In this document: piece by piece, positions 36,340-45,106 of the stretch
How positions within the stretch are numbered: the first letter of the stretch is position 1
Layout of the letters: each line of letters starts with the position of its first letter
DNA from: JANWHQ01 sp963775275
GTDB lineage: Bacteria > Pseudomonadota > Alphaproteobacteria > Caulobacterales > Caulobacteraceae
Direction: 5' to 3'
NCBI GenBank assembly: GCA_963775275.1
Contig: CAVZII010000005.1
Span: 3,100,001 to 3,164,000, forward strand
DNA: 64,000 nt
The notes under the pieces: model-generated
Seen by the model: the letters and a program-made list of their open reading frames with translations, nothing else
The model's database searches: none
Told to the model about the DNA's origin: nothing
Position numbers and translations under genes: made by a program

Positions 36340-37479
36340 GTGGTCAGAACAAGCGTGCTTGGCGCGGCCCTCGCGGCGTCGCTGGCGACGAGTTCCAGCG
36401 CCGCCTTCGCCCAGGCCGACCCCTTCGGCGCCCTTTACGGCGGAAAGGCCGGGCCGGCAGCGCCCGGCAGCCCCGGCTCGAATCCCTCCCGCGTCGGCTC
36501 GCAGGGCGTCTCCACCGCCGTGGGCGCGGGCTACGCCGGCTCGCGCCAGACCGGAGGCGCCATGAGCCTCGCCCAGATCGCCTTCCTCCCCAAGACCGTC
36601 GCCCCCTTCCCGGTGGAGCTGAAGACCTCCGGCGGCAAGTACCTGAAGGGGCGCCCGCGCATCGCCGTCCCCGGCTACGCCCTGGGTTTCGCACGCCAGT
36701 ACAAGGCTTCGGCCACGGCGGCGGGCCGCGGCTCTGACATCACGCCGCGCTCCACCAAGGTGGTGACCAACCTGATCGGCCTCGACGCCGCGCTCGAACA
36801 GAAGCTCGCCGACGAAGCCTATGCCGACCTCGTGATGCGCCTGAAGGCCGCGGGCTTCGATGTCGTCCCCAGCGCCGAGACCCAGGCCGCGCCGCACCTG
36901 CAGTCGATCCAGCGTCCGCGGACCGCGTCGGGTCACGACGTCGCCAAGTCCTGGGTCGCCTTCGGCGCAGATGAGGCGCCCCTGGTCCGGGGCTACGCCC
37001 TGGACCCGGGCCTTTCGACCTCGGCCGCCCTGATCGCCATGGGACAGGTGTCCAAGGAGCTGGACGCGGTGGTGATCCTGCCCTCGCTGATGATCGAGCA
37101 CCTGGGCTTCGAGACCTCGGGCCACTCGCTCTACCGCGGTTCCGCCTCGGTCGACGCCGAGCTCGGCTTCCGCCTCGCCCAGTCCTTCACGCCGTTCATC
37201 TGGGGCAACGAGCGCGGCGGCTCCATGGGGGGGGTCTTCACGGTCAAGGGCTACGAGAGCCCCGAAGCCTTCGGGGTCATGTACCCGCTGCAGGACCGCT
37301 CGGACGATGTGGCCCTGCACAACGCCTTCGCCGAGTCCGGCTTCGGCTCGATCTACCGCCAGAGCCTCGTCTACGGCGTCGAGGTCGTTCCCGAGCGCTA
37401 CGCCGCCCTCACCCGCGCCGCTTTCCAGGGGGCCAACCAGGCCCTGGTCGACGCCATCGTGCGCGAGCGCGCGCCGTGA
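36340..37479 (+). CDS. secreted protein of unknown function (379 residues)
   Basis: A GTG start at 36340 with GGGAGG 7 bases ahead gives a signal peptide (about 1-24) and a Ser/Gly-rich linker with a GSQGVSTAVGAGYAG stretch. The main body has IAVPGYALGFARQYKAS, TKVVTNLIGLDAALEQKLADEAYADLV-type helices, VAFGADEAPLVRGYALD and GVEVVPERYAALTRAAFQ. I do not recognise the domain. Repeated mention of small residues and lack of catalytic motifs suggest a structural or ligand-binding periplasmic protein. It follows the caspase gene on the same strand and is followed 50 bp later by another secreted protein. Confidence 0.7.
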   Translation: MVRTSVLGAALAASLATSSSAAFAQADPFGALYGGKAGPAAPGSPGSNPSRVGSQGVSTAVGAGYAGSRQTGGAMSLAQIAFLPKTVAPFPVELKTSGGKYLKGRPRIAVPGYALGFARQYKASATAAGRGSDITPRSTKVVTNLIGLDAALEQKLADEAYADLVMRLKAAGFDVVPSAETQAAPHLQSIQRPRTASGHDVAKSWVAFGADEAPLVRGYALDPGLSTSAALIAMGQVSKELDAVVILPSLMIEHLGFETSGHSLYRGSASVDAELGFRLAQSFTPFIWGNERGGSMGGVFTVKGYESPEAFGVMYPLQDRSDDVALHNAFAESGFGSIYRQSLVYGVEVVPERYAALTRAAFQGANQALVDAIVRERAP

Positions 37480-37529
37480 GCCTTCGCCTTCCTCACCCGA
37501 CCCTTCCAACCCGATCCCAGGAGCCCAAG

Positions 37530-37991
37530 ATGCGTATCGCCACCGTCCTCATCGCCGCCGCCGCCACCATCGTCTCGACTGGGCTCGCGGTCAGCCACTG
37601 CTTCGCCCAGGAGCCCGCCGCGGCGGATCAGCCCTACCAGGTCCTGCGTCCCGGCGACCGCGACATGAGCTGCGAGCAGCTGGCCAGCGAAGCCAACAGC
37701 CTGAACGCGGTCATCCTCTCGCAGCAGAAGTCCAGGGACTCCGGGGCGAGCCACAAGGTCGCCGGCGCCGTCGGCGGCGGCCTGCTGAAAAGCGCGGGCC
37801 GCTTCGGCCTCGGCCGCATCGGCGGCTTCGGCGGCCTGGTCGCCCGCGCGGCCGCGGACCAGGCGGCCAACTCGGCCGGCGAGGCCATCGCCAACGGCGG
37901 GGACTCCTCGGCCAACGCCGCTCCCACCGTCACCCCCGAGCAGCAGCGGATGAACCACCTGCTCGGCCTCTACAAGGAGAAGGGCTGCTGA
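37530..37991 (+). CDS. small secreted protein with glycine-rich hydrophobic stretch
   Basis: A 153-residue protein: signal peptide (about 1-25), then DMSCEQLASEANSLNAVI, and a Gly-rich stretch AGAVGGGLLKSAGRFGLGRIGGFGGL that may insert in or associate with a membrane. Cysteines occur at the DMSCEQ site and as the last residue. CAGGAG precedes ATG 37530. It is the final gene of the caspase-side operon, ending 32 bp before a strong terminator. Function unknown. Confidence 0.72.
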   Translation: MRIATVLIAAAATIVSTGLAVSHCFAQEPAAADQPYQVLRPGDRDMSCEQLASEANSLNAVILSQQKSRDSGASHKVAGAVGGGLLKSAGRFGLGRIGGFGGLVARAAADQAANSAGEAIANGGDSSANAAPTVTPEQQRMNHLLGLYKEKGC

Positions 37992-38023
37992 GCCCAAGCT
38001 TCCTGCGCTCCCCGTGCGCGCCT

Positions 38024-38052
38024 GGAGCCGGCCCTTGGGCCGGCTCCTTTTT
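38024..38052 (+). terminator. strong intrinsic terminator
   Basis: GGAGCCGGCCC (38024-38034) pairs perfectly with GGGCCGGCTCC (38037-38047) and is followed by TTTTT. It closes the rightward run of genes that starts near 33870. Confidence 0.92.
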
Positions 38053-38178
38053 CTGACCGTGGAGGCGACCCCAGTCATGGCGTCTGATCGCAGCTTGCCT
38101 CGACGGCCCGCACGCCCTGATAGATGGTCGGCGCGGCCCCAGTCCCGACCGGGGCGCGGCTTGATCAGGGAGGCGGGC

Positions 38179-38923
38179 ATGGAGCGGACGGCGCTGGTGA
38201 CCGGCGCGGGCAGCGGCATTGGCCGGGCGGCCGCCCTGGCGCTGGCGGCGGACGGTTGGCGGGTGGCCTTGGCGGGCCGCCGGCGCGAGGCCTTGGATGA
38301 GACGGCGCGGCTGGCCGGCGGAGCGGCGACCCTCGTGGTCCCGGCCGACGTCAGCGACGAGGCGTCCGTGGCGGCCCTGTTCGGCGGAGATCGAGCGGCG
38401 GTTCGGGCGGCTCGACCTGCTGTTCAACAACGCCGGCATGGGCGGGCCGCCGCTGCCGTTCGAGGACCTGAGCTTCGAGCAGTGGTCGGCCGTGGTCGGG
38501 GTGAACCTGAACGGCGTCTTCCTGTGCGCCCGCGAAGCGTTCCGCCTGATGAAGGCCCAGGACCCGAAGGGCGGGCGGATCATCAACAACGGCTCGATCT
38601 CGGCCCATGCGCCCAGGCCCAGGTCCGCACCCTATACGGCGACCAAGCACGCCGTGACGGGCCTGACCAAGGCCCTGGCGCTGGACGGCCGGGCCCACGA
38701 CATCGCCTGTGGCCAGATCGACATCGGCAACGCGCGCTCGGACATGGCCGCGGTCATGGAGCGCGGCGTTCCCCAGCCGAACGGCCAGGTCATGCCCGAG
38801 CCGACCATGGACCTGCAGGCCGTGGCCGACGCGGTGCTCTACATGGCGAGTCTGCCGCCGGGGGCGAACGTGCTCTTCATGACCGTGATGGCGACCAAGA
38901 TGCCGTTCGTCGGGCGGGGGTAG
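38179..38923 (+). pseudogene. short-chain dehydrogenase/reductase, one frameshift
   Basis: From ATG 38179 (AGGGAGG ahead) the Rossmann start is clear: TALVTGAGSGIGRAAALAL. After VAALF the protein continues in another frame as EIERRFGRLDLLFNNAGMGG, with Ser (IINNGSISAH) and YTATKHA as the catalytic Tyr-Lys, and ends FVGRG. The shift is at 38382-38386, where TTCGGCGGAG would read in frame as TTCGCGGAG (one G extra). Intact motifs on both sides favour an assembly error. Substrate unknown. Confidence 0.85.
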
Positions 38924-38987
38924 GGACGCGATTGCAGGCCACGGAGGACGGAGTCATGCTCGCCGAGGGCAGGCTGGGGAGACGACC

Positions 38988-39431
38988 ATGAATTGGAAGG
39001 CGCTGTTCCTGACGGCCGAAGGGCGGATTGGCCGCAAGGAATTCTGGATCGGGTTCGTTACACTTTTCATCGTAAAGTTTCTCGTTGGGCTTCTTCCTCG
39101 GCCGCTCGATCTGCTTGCGGGCCTCGTCCTCGTTTGGCCGGGAATCTGCATCAACGCCAAGCGCCTGCACGACCTGGGTCGGACGGGATGGCTGATGCTC
39201 GCGCCCTTCCTTGGAACGCTGTTCCTGGGCATCGCGGCCATGGTCGTGAGCGGCGCCGGGATGGGCCAGGATCTCCCGCTGATCGCAAGCGCCAGCCTGG
39301 GACTTCTCGTCCTCATCCTGGACCTGGGCTACCTGCTGTGGCTGGGCGTCGGCAAGGGCGATGTGGGCGCCAACCGCTTCGGCCCGTCGCCAGGAGCCGA
39401 GCCCGCAGCGGCTCAGGCCTCTGACGGATAG
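38988..39431 (+). CDS. DUF805 inner-membrane protein
   Basis: A 147-residue protein with four hydrophobic helices and the DUF805 hallmarks: an N-terminal GRIGRKEFWIGF motif and the later INAKRLHDLGRTGW loop, with GDVGANRFGPSP near the C-terminus. The family is widespread but uncharacterised. Its end overlaps the end of the converging epmB by 19 bp. Confidence 0.88.
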   Translation: MNWKALFLTAEGRIGRKEFWIGFVTLFIVKFLVGLLPRPLDLLAGLVLVWPGICINAKRLHDLGRTGWLMLAPFLGTLFLGIAAMVVSGAGMGQDLPLIASASLGLLVLILDLGYLLWLGVGKGDVGANRFGPSPGAEPAAAQASDG

Positions 39432-40459
39432 GTGTGGACTTCACCGCCGGGGTCCTCGACGACCAGGCCCCGACGGTCTTCCTCCAGGTATCCCGGCCCG
39501 ACCGGGACCTTGCCGTGGCCGCCGGGGATGTCGAGCACGTAGGTCGGCTGGCACAGCCCCGAGAGGCGGCCGCGGATCTGGCGCATCAGCGCCTGGCCTT
39601 CGGCGATGCTCGTGCGGAACTGCGACGTCCCGGGCGCGAGGTCGCCGTGGTGCAGGTAGTAGGGCTTGATCCGCGCCTCGACGAAGGCGCGCATCAGGGC
39701 GGCGAGGGTGTCGGGGTCGTCGTTGACGCCCTTCAGCAGCACGGTCTGGCCGAGCATGGGGATCCCGGCGTCGATCAGCCGCGCGCAGGCGGCGCAGGCG
39801 GCCGGCGTCAGCTCTCGGGGATGGTCGGCGTGCAGGACGACATAAACCGCCTTTCCCGAGGCCTCGAGGGCCCGGATCAGCGCTGGGGTGATCCGCTCCG
39901 GATCGACCGCCGGGACGCGGGTGTGGATGCGGACGACCTTCAGGTGATCGATCGCGCCGAGGCGCGACATCACCCCCTGCAGGCGCCGCGGCGACAGGAT
40001 CAGGGGATCGCCGCCGGTGAGGATCACCTCCCAGATTGCGGGGCGCGCGGCGAGATAGGCCAGGGCCCAGTCGAGGTCGGCGCCCGCGAGGGTCTTCGGG
40101 CCGCCGGGGCCGACGGTCTCGCGGCGGAAGCAGAAGCGGCAATAGACCGCGCAGGCGTGCGTGAGCATCAGGAGCGCGCGGTCCGGATAGCGGTGGACGA
40201 CGCCGGGGACCGGGCTGTGCGCCTCATCGCCGATGGGGTCGGCCATCTCCTCGGGCGTGGTCTCGAGCTCGGCTTCGGTGGGAATGAACTGGCGCGCGAT
40301 GGGATCGGCCGGATCGTCGGGATCGATCAGGGCGGCCATGGCCGGGGTGATCGCCACGGCGTAGCGGGCCGCCACCTCGTCCAGAGCCTGCAGGCGCTCG
40401 CGCGGGATGAGGCCGGCCTCGGCGAAGGCCTCTGGCGTGCGCAGGGTTCGGGCGGTCAT
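39413..40459 (-). CDS. epmB: EF-P-lysine 2,3-aminomutase (radical SAM)
   Basis: A 348-residue enzyme of the lysine 2,3-aminomutase family. The radical-SAM cysteines are Cys103, Cys107 and Cys110 (HACAVYCRFCFRR), followed by EVILTGGDPLILS and VRIHTRVPAVDPERI. It is shorter than clostridial KamA and sits next to epmA and efp, so the likely role is conversion of lysine to beta-lysine for EF-P modification. ATG 40459 is used because the upstream part is Arg/Pro-rich. The same strand holds epmA about 97 bp upstream. Confidence 0.88.
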   Translation of the reverse strand: MTARTLRTPEAFAEAGLIPRERLQALDEVAARYAVAITPAMAALIDPDDPADPIARQFIPTEAELETTPEEMADPIGDEAHSPVPGVVHRYPDRALLMLTHACAVYCRFCFRRETVGPGGPKTLAGADLDWALAYLAARPAIWEVILTGGDPLILSPRRLQGVMSRLGAIDHLKVVRIHTRVPAVDPERITPALIRALEASGKAVYVVLHADHPRELTPAACAACARLIDAGIPMLGQTVLLKGVNDDPDTLAALMRAFVEARIKPYYLHHGDLAPGTSQFRTSIAEGQALMRQIRGRLSGLCQPTYVLDIPGGHGKVPVGPGYLEEDRRGLVVEDPGGEVHTYPSEA

Positions 40460-40555
40460 GGCGGGCAGATGCGGCAGACGGCGGCGTGGCGCAATGCCCT
40501 CCGTCGCTCCGCGACACATCCCCCGTTCCACGGGGCAGGACCAGGGACCGCCGCG

Positions 40556-41698
40556 TCAAGGCCTCCCCCGCTTGCGGGGGAGGTTGCCCCCCCGGGTCCG
40601 GCCGAAGGCCGGCCCGAGGATGAACTCAGGGCCGGAGGGGGCTCGTTCCGCCTCCGCCACCGGCGCCCAGAGCACCTCCTCGATCCGTTCCGCGCCGGTC
40701 GCCAGCATCACCAGCCTGTCCAGGCCCAGCGCGGCGCCGGACGCCGGCGGCATGGCAGCGACGGCCGCGATGAAGGCCTCGTCGATGGGAAAGCGCTCGC
40801 CGTAGAGGCGCTGCTTTTCGTCCATCTCGATCTGAAGCCGGCGGCGCTGCTCGTCCGCGTCGGTCAGCTCGCCGAAGCAGTTGGCGAGCTCGACCCCGCA
40901 GGCGTAGAGCTCGAACCGCTCGGCGACCCTCCGGTCGCCAGGCTTGACCCGCGACAGGGCCGCCAGCGGCGCGGGGTACTCGCACAGGATCACGGCGCGG
41001 CCGAGCCCGAGGTTGGGTTCCACCTTCTCCACCAGCACCCGGCTGAACACGTCCGCCCAGGTATCGTCCTCGGCGACGCGGACGCCAGCGGCGCGCGCGC
41101 CCGTGGCCAGGCCGTCCCGATCCGTTGCGCCGTCATCGCCGACGGTGGCCAGCAGGTCGATCCCGGTCAGCCGCGCGAACGCCTCGGCGACCGTGATCCG
41201 CTCGGGCGCGGCGAAGGGGTCCATGGGCCGGCCGCGGAACTCGAACGCGCGCCGGCCCGTCGTCTCGGCCGCCAGGGCCAGGAGGGAGGCGCAGTCGTCC
41301 ATCAGGGTCTCGTAGGGCTCTTCGGCCCGGTACCATTCCAGGAGGGTGAACTCCGGATGGTGCAGTGCGCCGCGCTCGCGGTTGCGCCACACCCGGGCGA
41401 TCTCGAAGATCCGGCGCTCGCCCGCGGCTAGCAGGCCCTTGCAGGCGAACTCGGGCGAAGTGCGAAGCCACATCTCGTGGTCGCGCCCGTCCGGCTCGAC
41501 CGCCCGCGTGGCGAAGCCGTGCAGGTGAGCCTCCGCGCCCGGAGAGACCTGGAGCGCCGCAGTCTCGACCTCGATGAAGCCCCGGGCCTCGAACCAGTCC
41601 CGGACCTGGCGGGTGATCCGGCCCCGGTCGAGCAGGCGTTCGCGGCGGCGCTGGTGGATTTCAGAGCGTCGCGATCGGGTGGTGGGTGGATCTGACAC
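40556..41698 (-). CDS. epmA: EF-P lysyl-lysine ligase (LysRS-like EpmA)
   Basis: A 380-residue class II synthetase catalytic core without the anticodon-binding domain. Motif 2 is RVWRNRERGALHHPEFTLLEWYR and motif 3 GAALGLDRLVMLATG; WLRTSPEFACKGLLAAG is also diagnostic. EpmA attaches (beta-)lysine to the conserved EF-P lysine. The start is GTG 41696-41698, 121 bp from divergent efp. After the usual end (EEVLWAP) about 35 extra residues are encoded by a hairpin repeat (40562-40627), making an odd Pro/Gly/Arg tail. Confidence 0.88.
   Translation of the reverse strand: MSDPPTTRSRRSEIHQRRRERLLDRGRITRQVRDWFEARGFIEVETAALQVSPGAEAHLHGFATRAVEPDGRDHEMWLRTSPEFACKGLLAAGERRIFEIARVWRNRERGALHHPEFTLLEWYRAEEPYETLMDDCASLLALAAETTGRRAFEFRGRPMDPFAAPERITVAEAFARLTGIDLLATVGDDGATDRDGLATGARAAGVRVAEDDTWADVFSRVLVEKVEPNLGLGRAVILCEYPAPLAALSRVKPGDRRVAERFELYACGVELANCFGELTDADEQRRRLQIEMDEKQRLYGERFPIDEAFIAAVAAMPPASGAALGLDRLVMLATGAERIEEVLWAPVAEAERAPSGPEFILGPAFGRTRGGNLPRKRGRP
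40562..40627. repeat. hairpin repeat inside the epmA 3' end (R3 family)
   Basis: CCTCCCCCGC-TT-GCGGGGGAGG forms a 10-bp stem, followed by GGCCGAAGGCC and GCCCGAGGATGAACTC. A similar block (GGCCGGCCGCAAGCCGGCC, GAGGGTGAACTG) is at 61090-61137. It has been captured into the epmA reading frame. Confidence 0.7.
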
Positions 41699-41819
41699 GG
41701 TGGTCCTGACGGGCGAGGGGGCTGGCGCGGGCGGCGTGGTCCGCTATAGGAGCGCCCCAACCCTCGCATCCAGCAGAATCACGTGCGGCCGGGCCGCCGT
41801 CACGAAGGGACGAACACAG

Positions 41820-42386
41820 GTGAAAGTCGCCGCAAGCTCGCTGAGGAAAGGCTCCGTCGTGGACATCGACGGCAAGCTCTACGTCGTGCTCAGCGCCGAG
41901 AACATCCATCCGGGCAAGGGCACGCCCGTCACCCAGCTCGACATGCGCCGCATCTCCGACGGGGTGAAGGTGTCCGAGCGCTACCGCACCACCGAACAGG
42001 TCGAGCGCGCCTTCGTGGACGACCGGCCCCACACCTTCCTCTACCAGGACGGGGAGGGCTATCACTTCATGAACCCGGAGACCTACGACCAGGTCACCGC
42101 GTCGGCGGAGATGATCGGCGACGCAGCGGTCTATCTGCAGGACGGGATGACCGTGTCCCTGTCGCTGCACGAGGGGATTCCGATCGCCATCGAGATGCCC
42201 CAGCGCGCGACGCTCGAGATCGTGGACACCGAGCCCTCGGTGAAGGGCCAGACGGCCTCGGGCTCCTACAAGCCCGCGACCCTGTCCAACGGCGTGCGCA
42301 CCATGGTCCCGCCCTACCTGGCCACCGGCGTGCGCATCGTGGTGATGACCGCGGACGGCTCCTACGTGGAGCGCGCGAAGGACTGA
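41820..42386 (+). CDS. efp: translation elongation factor P
   Basis: A 188-residue EF-P with KOW-like N-domain, the modification loop NIHPGKGTPVTQL (Lys33, the expected EpmA target), the EF-P central domain (HTFLYQDGEGYHFMNPETYDQV) and the C-terminal OB domain with TGVRIVVMTADGSYVERAKD. EF-P rescues ribosomes stalled at polyproline. The start is GTG 41820 (VKVAASSLRKG), within a GAAGGGACG context. With epmA and epmB adjacent, the full beta-lysylation set is together. Confidence 0.95.
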   Translation: MKVAASSLRKGSVVDIDGKLYVVLSAENIHPGKGTPVTQLDMRRISDGVKVSERYRTTEQVERAFVDDRPHTFLYQDGEGYHFMNPETYDQVTASAEMIGDAAVYLQDGMTVSLSLHEGIPIAIEMPQRATLEIVDTEPSVKGQTASGSYKPATLSNGVRTMVPPYLATGVRIVVMTADGSYVERAKD

Positions 42387-42569
42387 CCTTGTCCCGTTGA
42401 CAGCGTCCCGGACCTGCGCCAGCTTCGGCGTGGGTGGATACGACCCGCCGCTTGCGCCCGAAAGGGTAGGGTGAACGTATCGAATGGGACGACCCCCCTT
42501 GCTCCGGCGAACGGGTCAGCAACGCAAGCTCCTGGCGATCCCACGTTCGCTTCTGCAGAGGGTTCGACC

Positions 42570-43367
42570 ATGCGCGATTTCCGCGATGCCAAGGCCATGG
42601 CGCAGACGCTGCGCGAGGCCCTGAAGTCCAAGTCCGTCCAGCTGAGCCAGGCCGAGAGCCTGGAACTGACCGCCAGGATGCTCGGCTTTCGGAACTGGAA
42701 CGTCCTGGCCGCTACGATCAAGGACGAACAGACCAAACCGGCGGCCGCGCCGAACCGGGTCAGCCCGCCCGTGGGGCTGCCCGTGATCCCCATGCGCGAC
42801 ATCGTCTTCTTTCCCCAGATGACCGCGCCGCTGTTCGTGGGCCGCCCGCGCACGGCGCGGGCCGTCGAGCGGGCGATGGCCGGCGACCGACGGGTGCTCC
42901 TGGTCGCTCAGCGGCGGCCCGGCGACGATGATCCCGGCGCGGCGGACCTGCACCGGGTCGGGGTCCTTGCCGAGATCCTGCAGGTGATGAGCCTGCCGGA
43001 CGGGTCGATGAAGGTGATGGTTCACGGACTGCAGCGGGCGGCGATCGCCAAGCTGGTCGACGGCGAGCTTCTCCAGGCCGAGCACGAGCTCATCGCGACG
43101 CCCAGGGCCGAGGGCGGCGCCGTCGAGCTGGCGCAGGAGGCGCTGCGCTTGTTCGAGCAGGTCGCCAACCTCAAGCCGGCTTCACCGCCTCAGGCGCTCG
43201 TCGCGCTTGCCGCCAAGTCCGCGGACCCGGCCGCGCTGGCCGACCTGATCGCCCAGCATGTGTCGATCAACGCCGGGCAGGTCCAGGCGCTGCTGGAGAC
43301 CGCCGATCCGGCCGCGCGGCTGCAGCGCCTCATCGCCCTCATGAGCGTCGATCGGGACGCAGCCTGA
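42570..43367 (+). CDS. stand-alone Lon N-terminal (substrate-binding) domain protein
   Basis: A 265-residue protein. An N-terminal module (about 1-50) reads FRDAKAMAQTLREALKSK and SLELTARMLGFRNWNVLAA, like the helical domain seen at the N-terminus of some glyoxalase-superfamily-labelled proteins. A Lon substrate-binding domain (about 70-260) then starts LPVIPMRDIVFFPQMTAPLFVGR and includes RVLLVAQRRP and a helical bundle. No AAA+ or protease domain follows. ATG 42570 has GAGGG 8 bases ahead; 33 further upstream codons lack conservation. It may act as an adaptor or regulator of Lon; this is inference. Confidence 0.78.
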   Translation: MRDFRDAKAMAQTLREALKSKSVQLSQAESLELTARMLGFRNWNVLAATIKDEQTKPAAAPNRVSPPVGLPVIPMRDIVFFPQMTAPLFVGRPRTARAVERAMAGDRRVLLVAQRRPGDDDPGAADLHRVGVLAEILQVMSLPDGSMKVMVHGLQRAAIAKLVDGELLQAEHELIATPRAEGGAVELAQEALRLFEQVANLKPASPPQALVALAAKSADPAALADLIAQHVSINAGQVQALLETADPAARLQRLIALMSVDRDAA

Positions 43368-43392
43368 ACGGCGAAGGGAAGGCGGCCCTCCG

Positions 43393-45063
43393 CTACCCCC
43401 GCGCCTTCAGCGGCGCGGCGCCGTCGGCGTAGCTCTCGTTGAGATAGACCTCGGCCTCCTGGGCCGAGAGGGCCGGCGCATAGCCGAAGCCCTGGCCATA
43501 GTGGCAGCCGATCTCCATGAGCTGGCGGGCCATGGCGGCGTTCTCGACGCCTTCGGCCACCACCTCCAGGAACAGGTCCCGGCCGAGGTTGACCACCGAG
43601 CGGACGATCTTTGCCGAGCCCTCGTTGGCGCCCATGGTGCGCACGAAATAGCGGTCGATCTTGAGCGTGTCGAAGGGCAGGCGGGTCAGGTAGGAAAGCG
43701 ACGAGAAGCCGGTCCCGAAGTCGTCCAGCGCCAGGCCCGCGCCGGCTTCCCTGAGGCGCTGCAGGGTGAGGGCGGCCCGCTCGGGATCGCGCATGATGTC
43801 GCTCTCGGTGATCTCCAGCTTCAGGGCGCCGTTGGGCAGTCCCGTCTCTTTCAGAATCCGCGCGACGTCCTCCAGGAGGTCCTCGCGGTCGATCTCGCCG
43901 GTGGAGAGGTTGACGCTGACGGTCAGCTCGCCGGCAGCGCGGTGGCGGCGACGCCATTCGGAAAGCTGGCGGGCCGAGGCGTCCATCATGTGCGCGCCGA
44001 TCTCGCGCAACAGCCCCATCTCGCCGGCCAGCGGCAGGAAGTCGTCGGGCATGACCAGGCCCCGGCGCGGGTGGCGCCAGCGGGCCAGGGCTTCGAAGCC
44101 CGAGATGGCGCCGTTGGACAGGCGCACGATGGGCTGGAAGAAGGGCTGGATCTCGCCGCGCTGGATCGCGCCCCTGAGGTCCGCCTCGAGCGCCAGGCGG
44201 GTCAGGCCGTCGCTCTCCAGGCCCGAGCCATAGGCGGCCGCGCCGCCGCGTCCGGCGGTCTTGGCCGCCTCCACGGCGAGTTCAGCGCGGCGCAAAAGCT
44301 CGGCGGCCTCGGCCGCGTCCGGCCCGCCGCGGGCCTCCACCGCCCCGATCGAGAGGGTGGGATAGATGTCGAAGCCGGCCACGCGCAGGGGCTGTTCCAA
44401 GGCTGCGCGGAAGCGCTCGGCCGGCGCGGGGGTCTCCTCGCCCACCATGACGGCGAACTCATCCTCGCCCACGCGCGCGGCCAGGGCGTTGCGCGGGAAG
44501 GACGCGGCGAGCCGGGAGCCCAGGGCCGCCAGCACCAGGTCGGCGCGTTCGTGCCCCAGCGCCTCGTTCAGCCGGCGCAGGCGGTCCAGGTCGGCCACCA
44601 CCAGGGTGTGCGAGCCCTCGCTTTGCAGGCGCTCGCGCGCCAGGGTCACGAAGCTGCGCCGATCGTACAGACCGGTCAGAGTGTCGCGTTCCGAGGCCGC
44701 GAACCCGGCCTCGGGCGCGATCAGGCCCGAGGCGCGCACGCCGCCTTCCTCCAGCCAGACGCCGCGCCAGATCGAGGCGCCGGACGTGCGCGAGCGCAGG
44801 CGGATGACGGCCTGCGCGCCTGGCGGCTGAGGCCGCAGGAACTCCTCGATCAGCTCGCGATCCTGGGGCAGGGACAGGGCGATCAGGGCCGCCGAGCAGC
44901 ATTCCGGCGCCAGCGGCCCCAGGCCGAGCGCCCGCGCCGCGCCGATCATGCGCATGCGGTCGCGCTCAGGCTCCCAGGTCCACAGGACCGCGTCGGCGGC
45001 GCCGAGGGCCTCGAGCGCGGCGGTGACATCCCAAGCGAAGCGATCCGGCGCTCTTTGCGGCAT
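43393..45063 (-). CDS. GGDEF-EAL protein with degenerate GGDEF site
   Basis: A 556-residue cyclic-di-GMP protein: an N-terminal PAS-like sensor (about 10-120), GGDEF domain starting DTLTGLYDRRSF with the active-site loop changed to GEDEF (199-203), and EAL domain with FEALARWRHP (324-326), LEITESDIM, LDDFGTGFSSLSYL and KIDRYFV. The EAL catalytic set seems complete, so phosphodiesterase activity is likely while cyclase activity is doubtful. No membrane segment. ATG 45063 is chosen as the first good start before the sensor domain. Confidence 0.88.
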   Translation of the reverse strand: MPQRAPDRFAWDVTAALEALGAADAVLWTWEPERDRMRMIGAARALGLGPLAPECCSAALIALSLPQDRELIEEFLRPQPPGAQAVIRLRSRTSGASIWRGVWLEEGGVRASGLIAPEAGFAASERDTLTGLYDRRSFVTLARERLQSEGSHTLVVADLDRLRRLNEALGHERADLVLAALGSRLAASFPRNALAARVGEDEFAVMVGEETPAPAERFRAALEQPLRVAGFDIYPTLSIGAVEARGGPDAAEAAELLRRAELAVEAAKTAGRGGAAAYGSGLESDGLTRLALEADLRGAIQRGEIQPFFQPIVRLSNGAISGFEALARWRHPRRGLVMPDDFLPLAGEMGLLREIGAHMMDASARQLSEWRRRHRAAGELTVSVNLSTGEIDREDLLEDVARILKETGLPNGALKLEITESDIMRDPERAALTLQRLREAGAGLALDDFGTGFSSLSYLTRLPFDTLKIDRYFVRTMGANEGSAKIVRSVVNLGRDLFLEVVAEGVENAAMARQLMEIGCHYGQGFGYAPALSAQEAEVYLNESYADGAAPLKARG

Positions 45064-45106
45064 ACATCCCCGCCCCGCGCCCTCGCGGCGGGCGCGCCGC
45101 CTCCGG

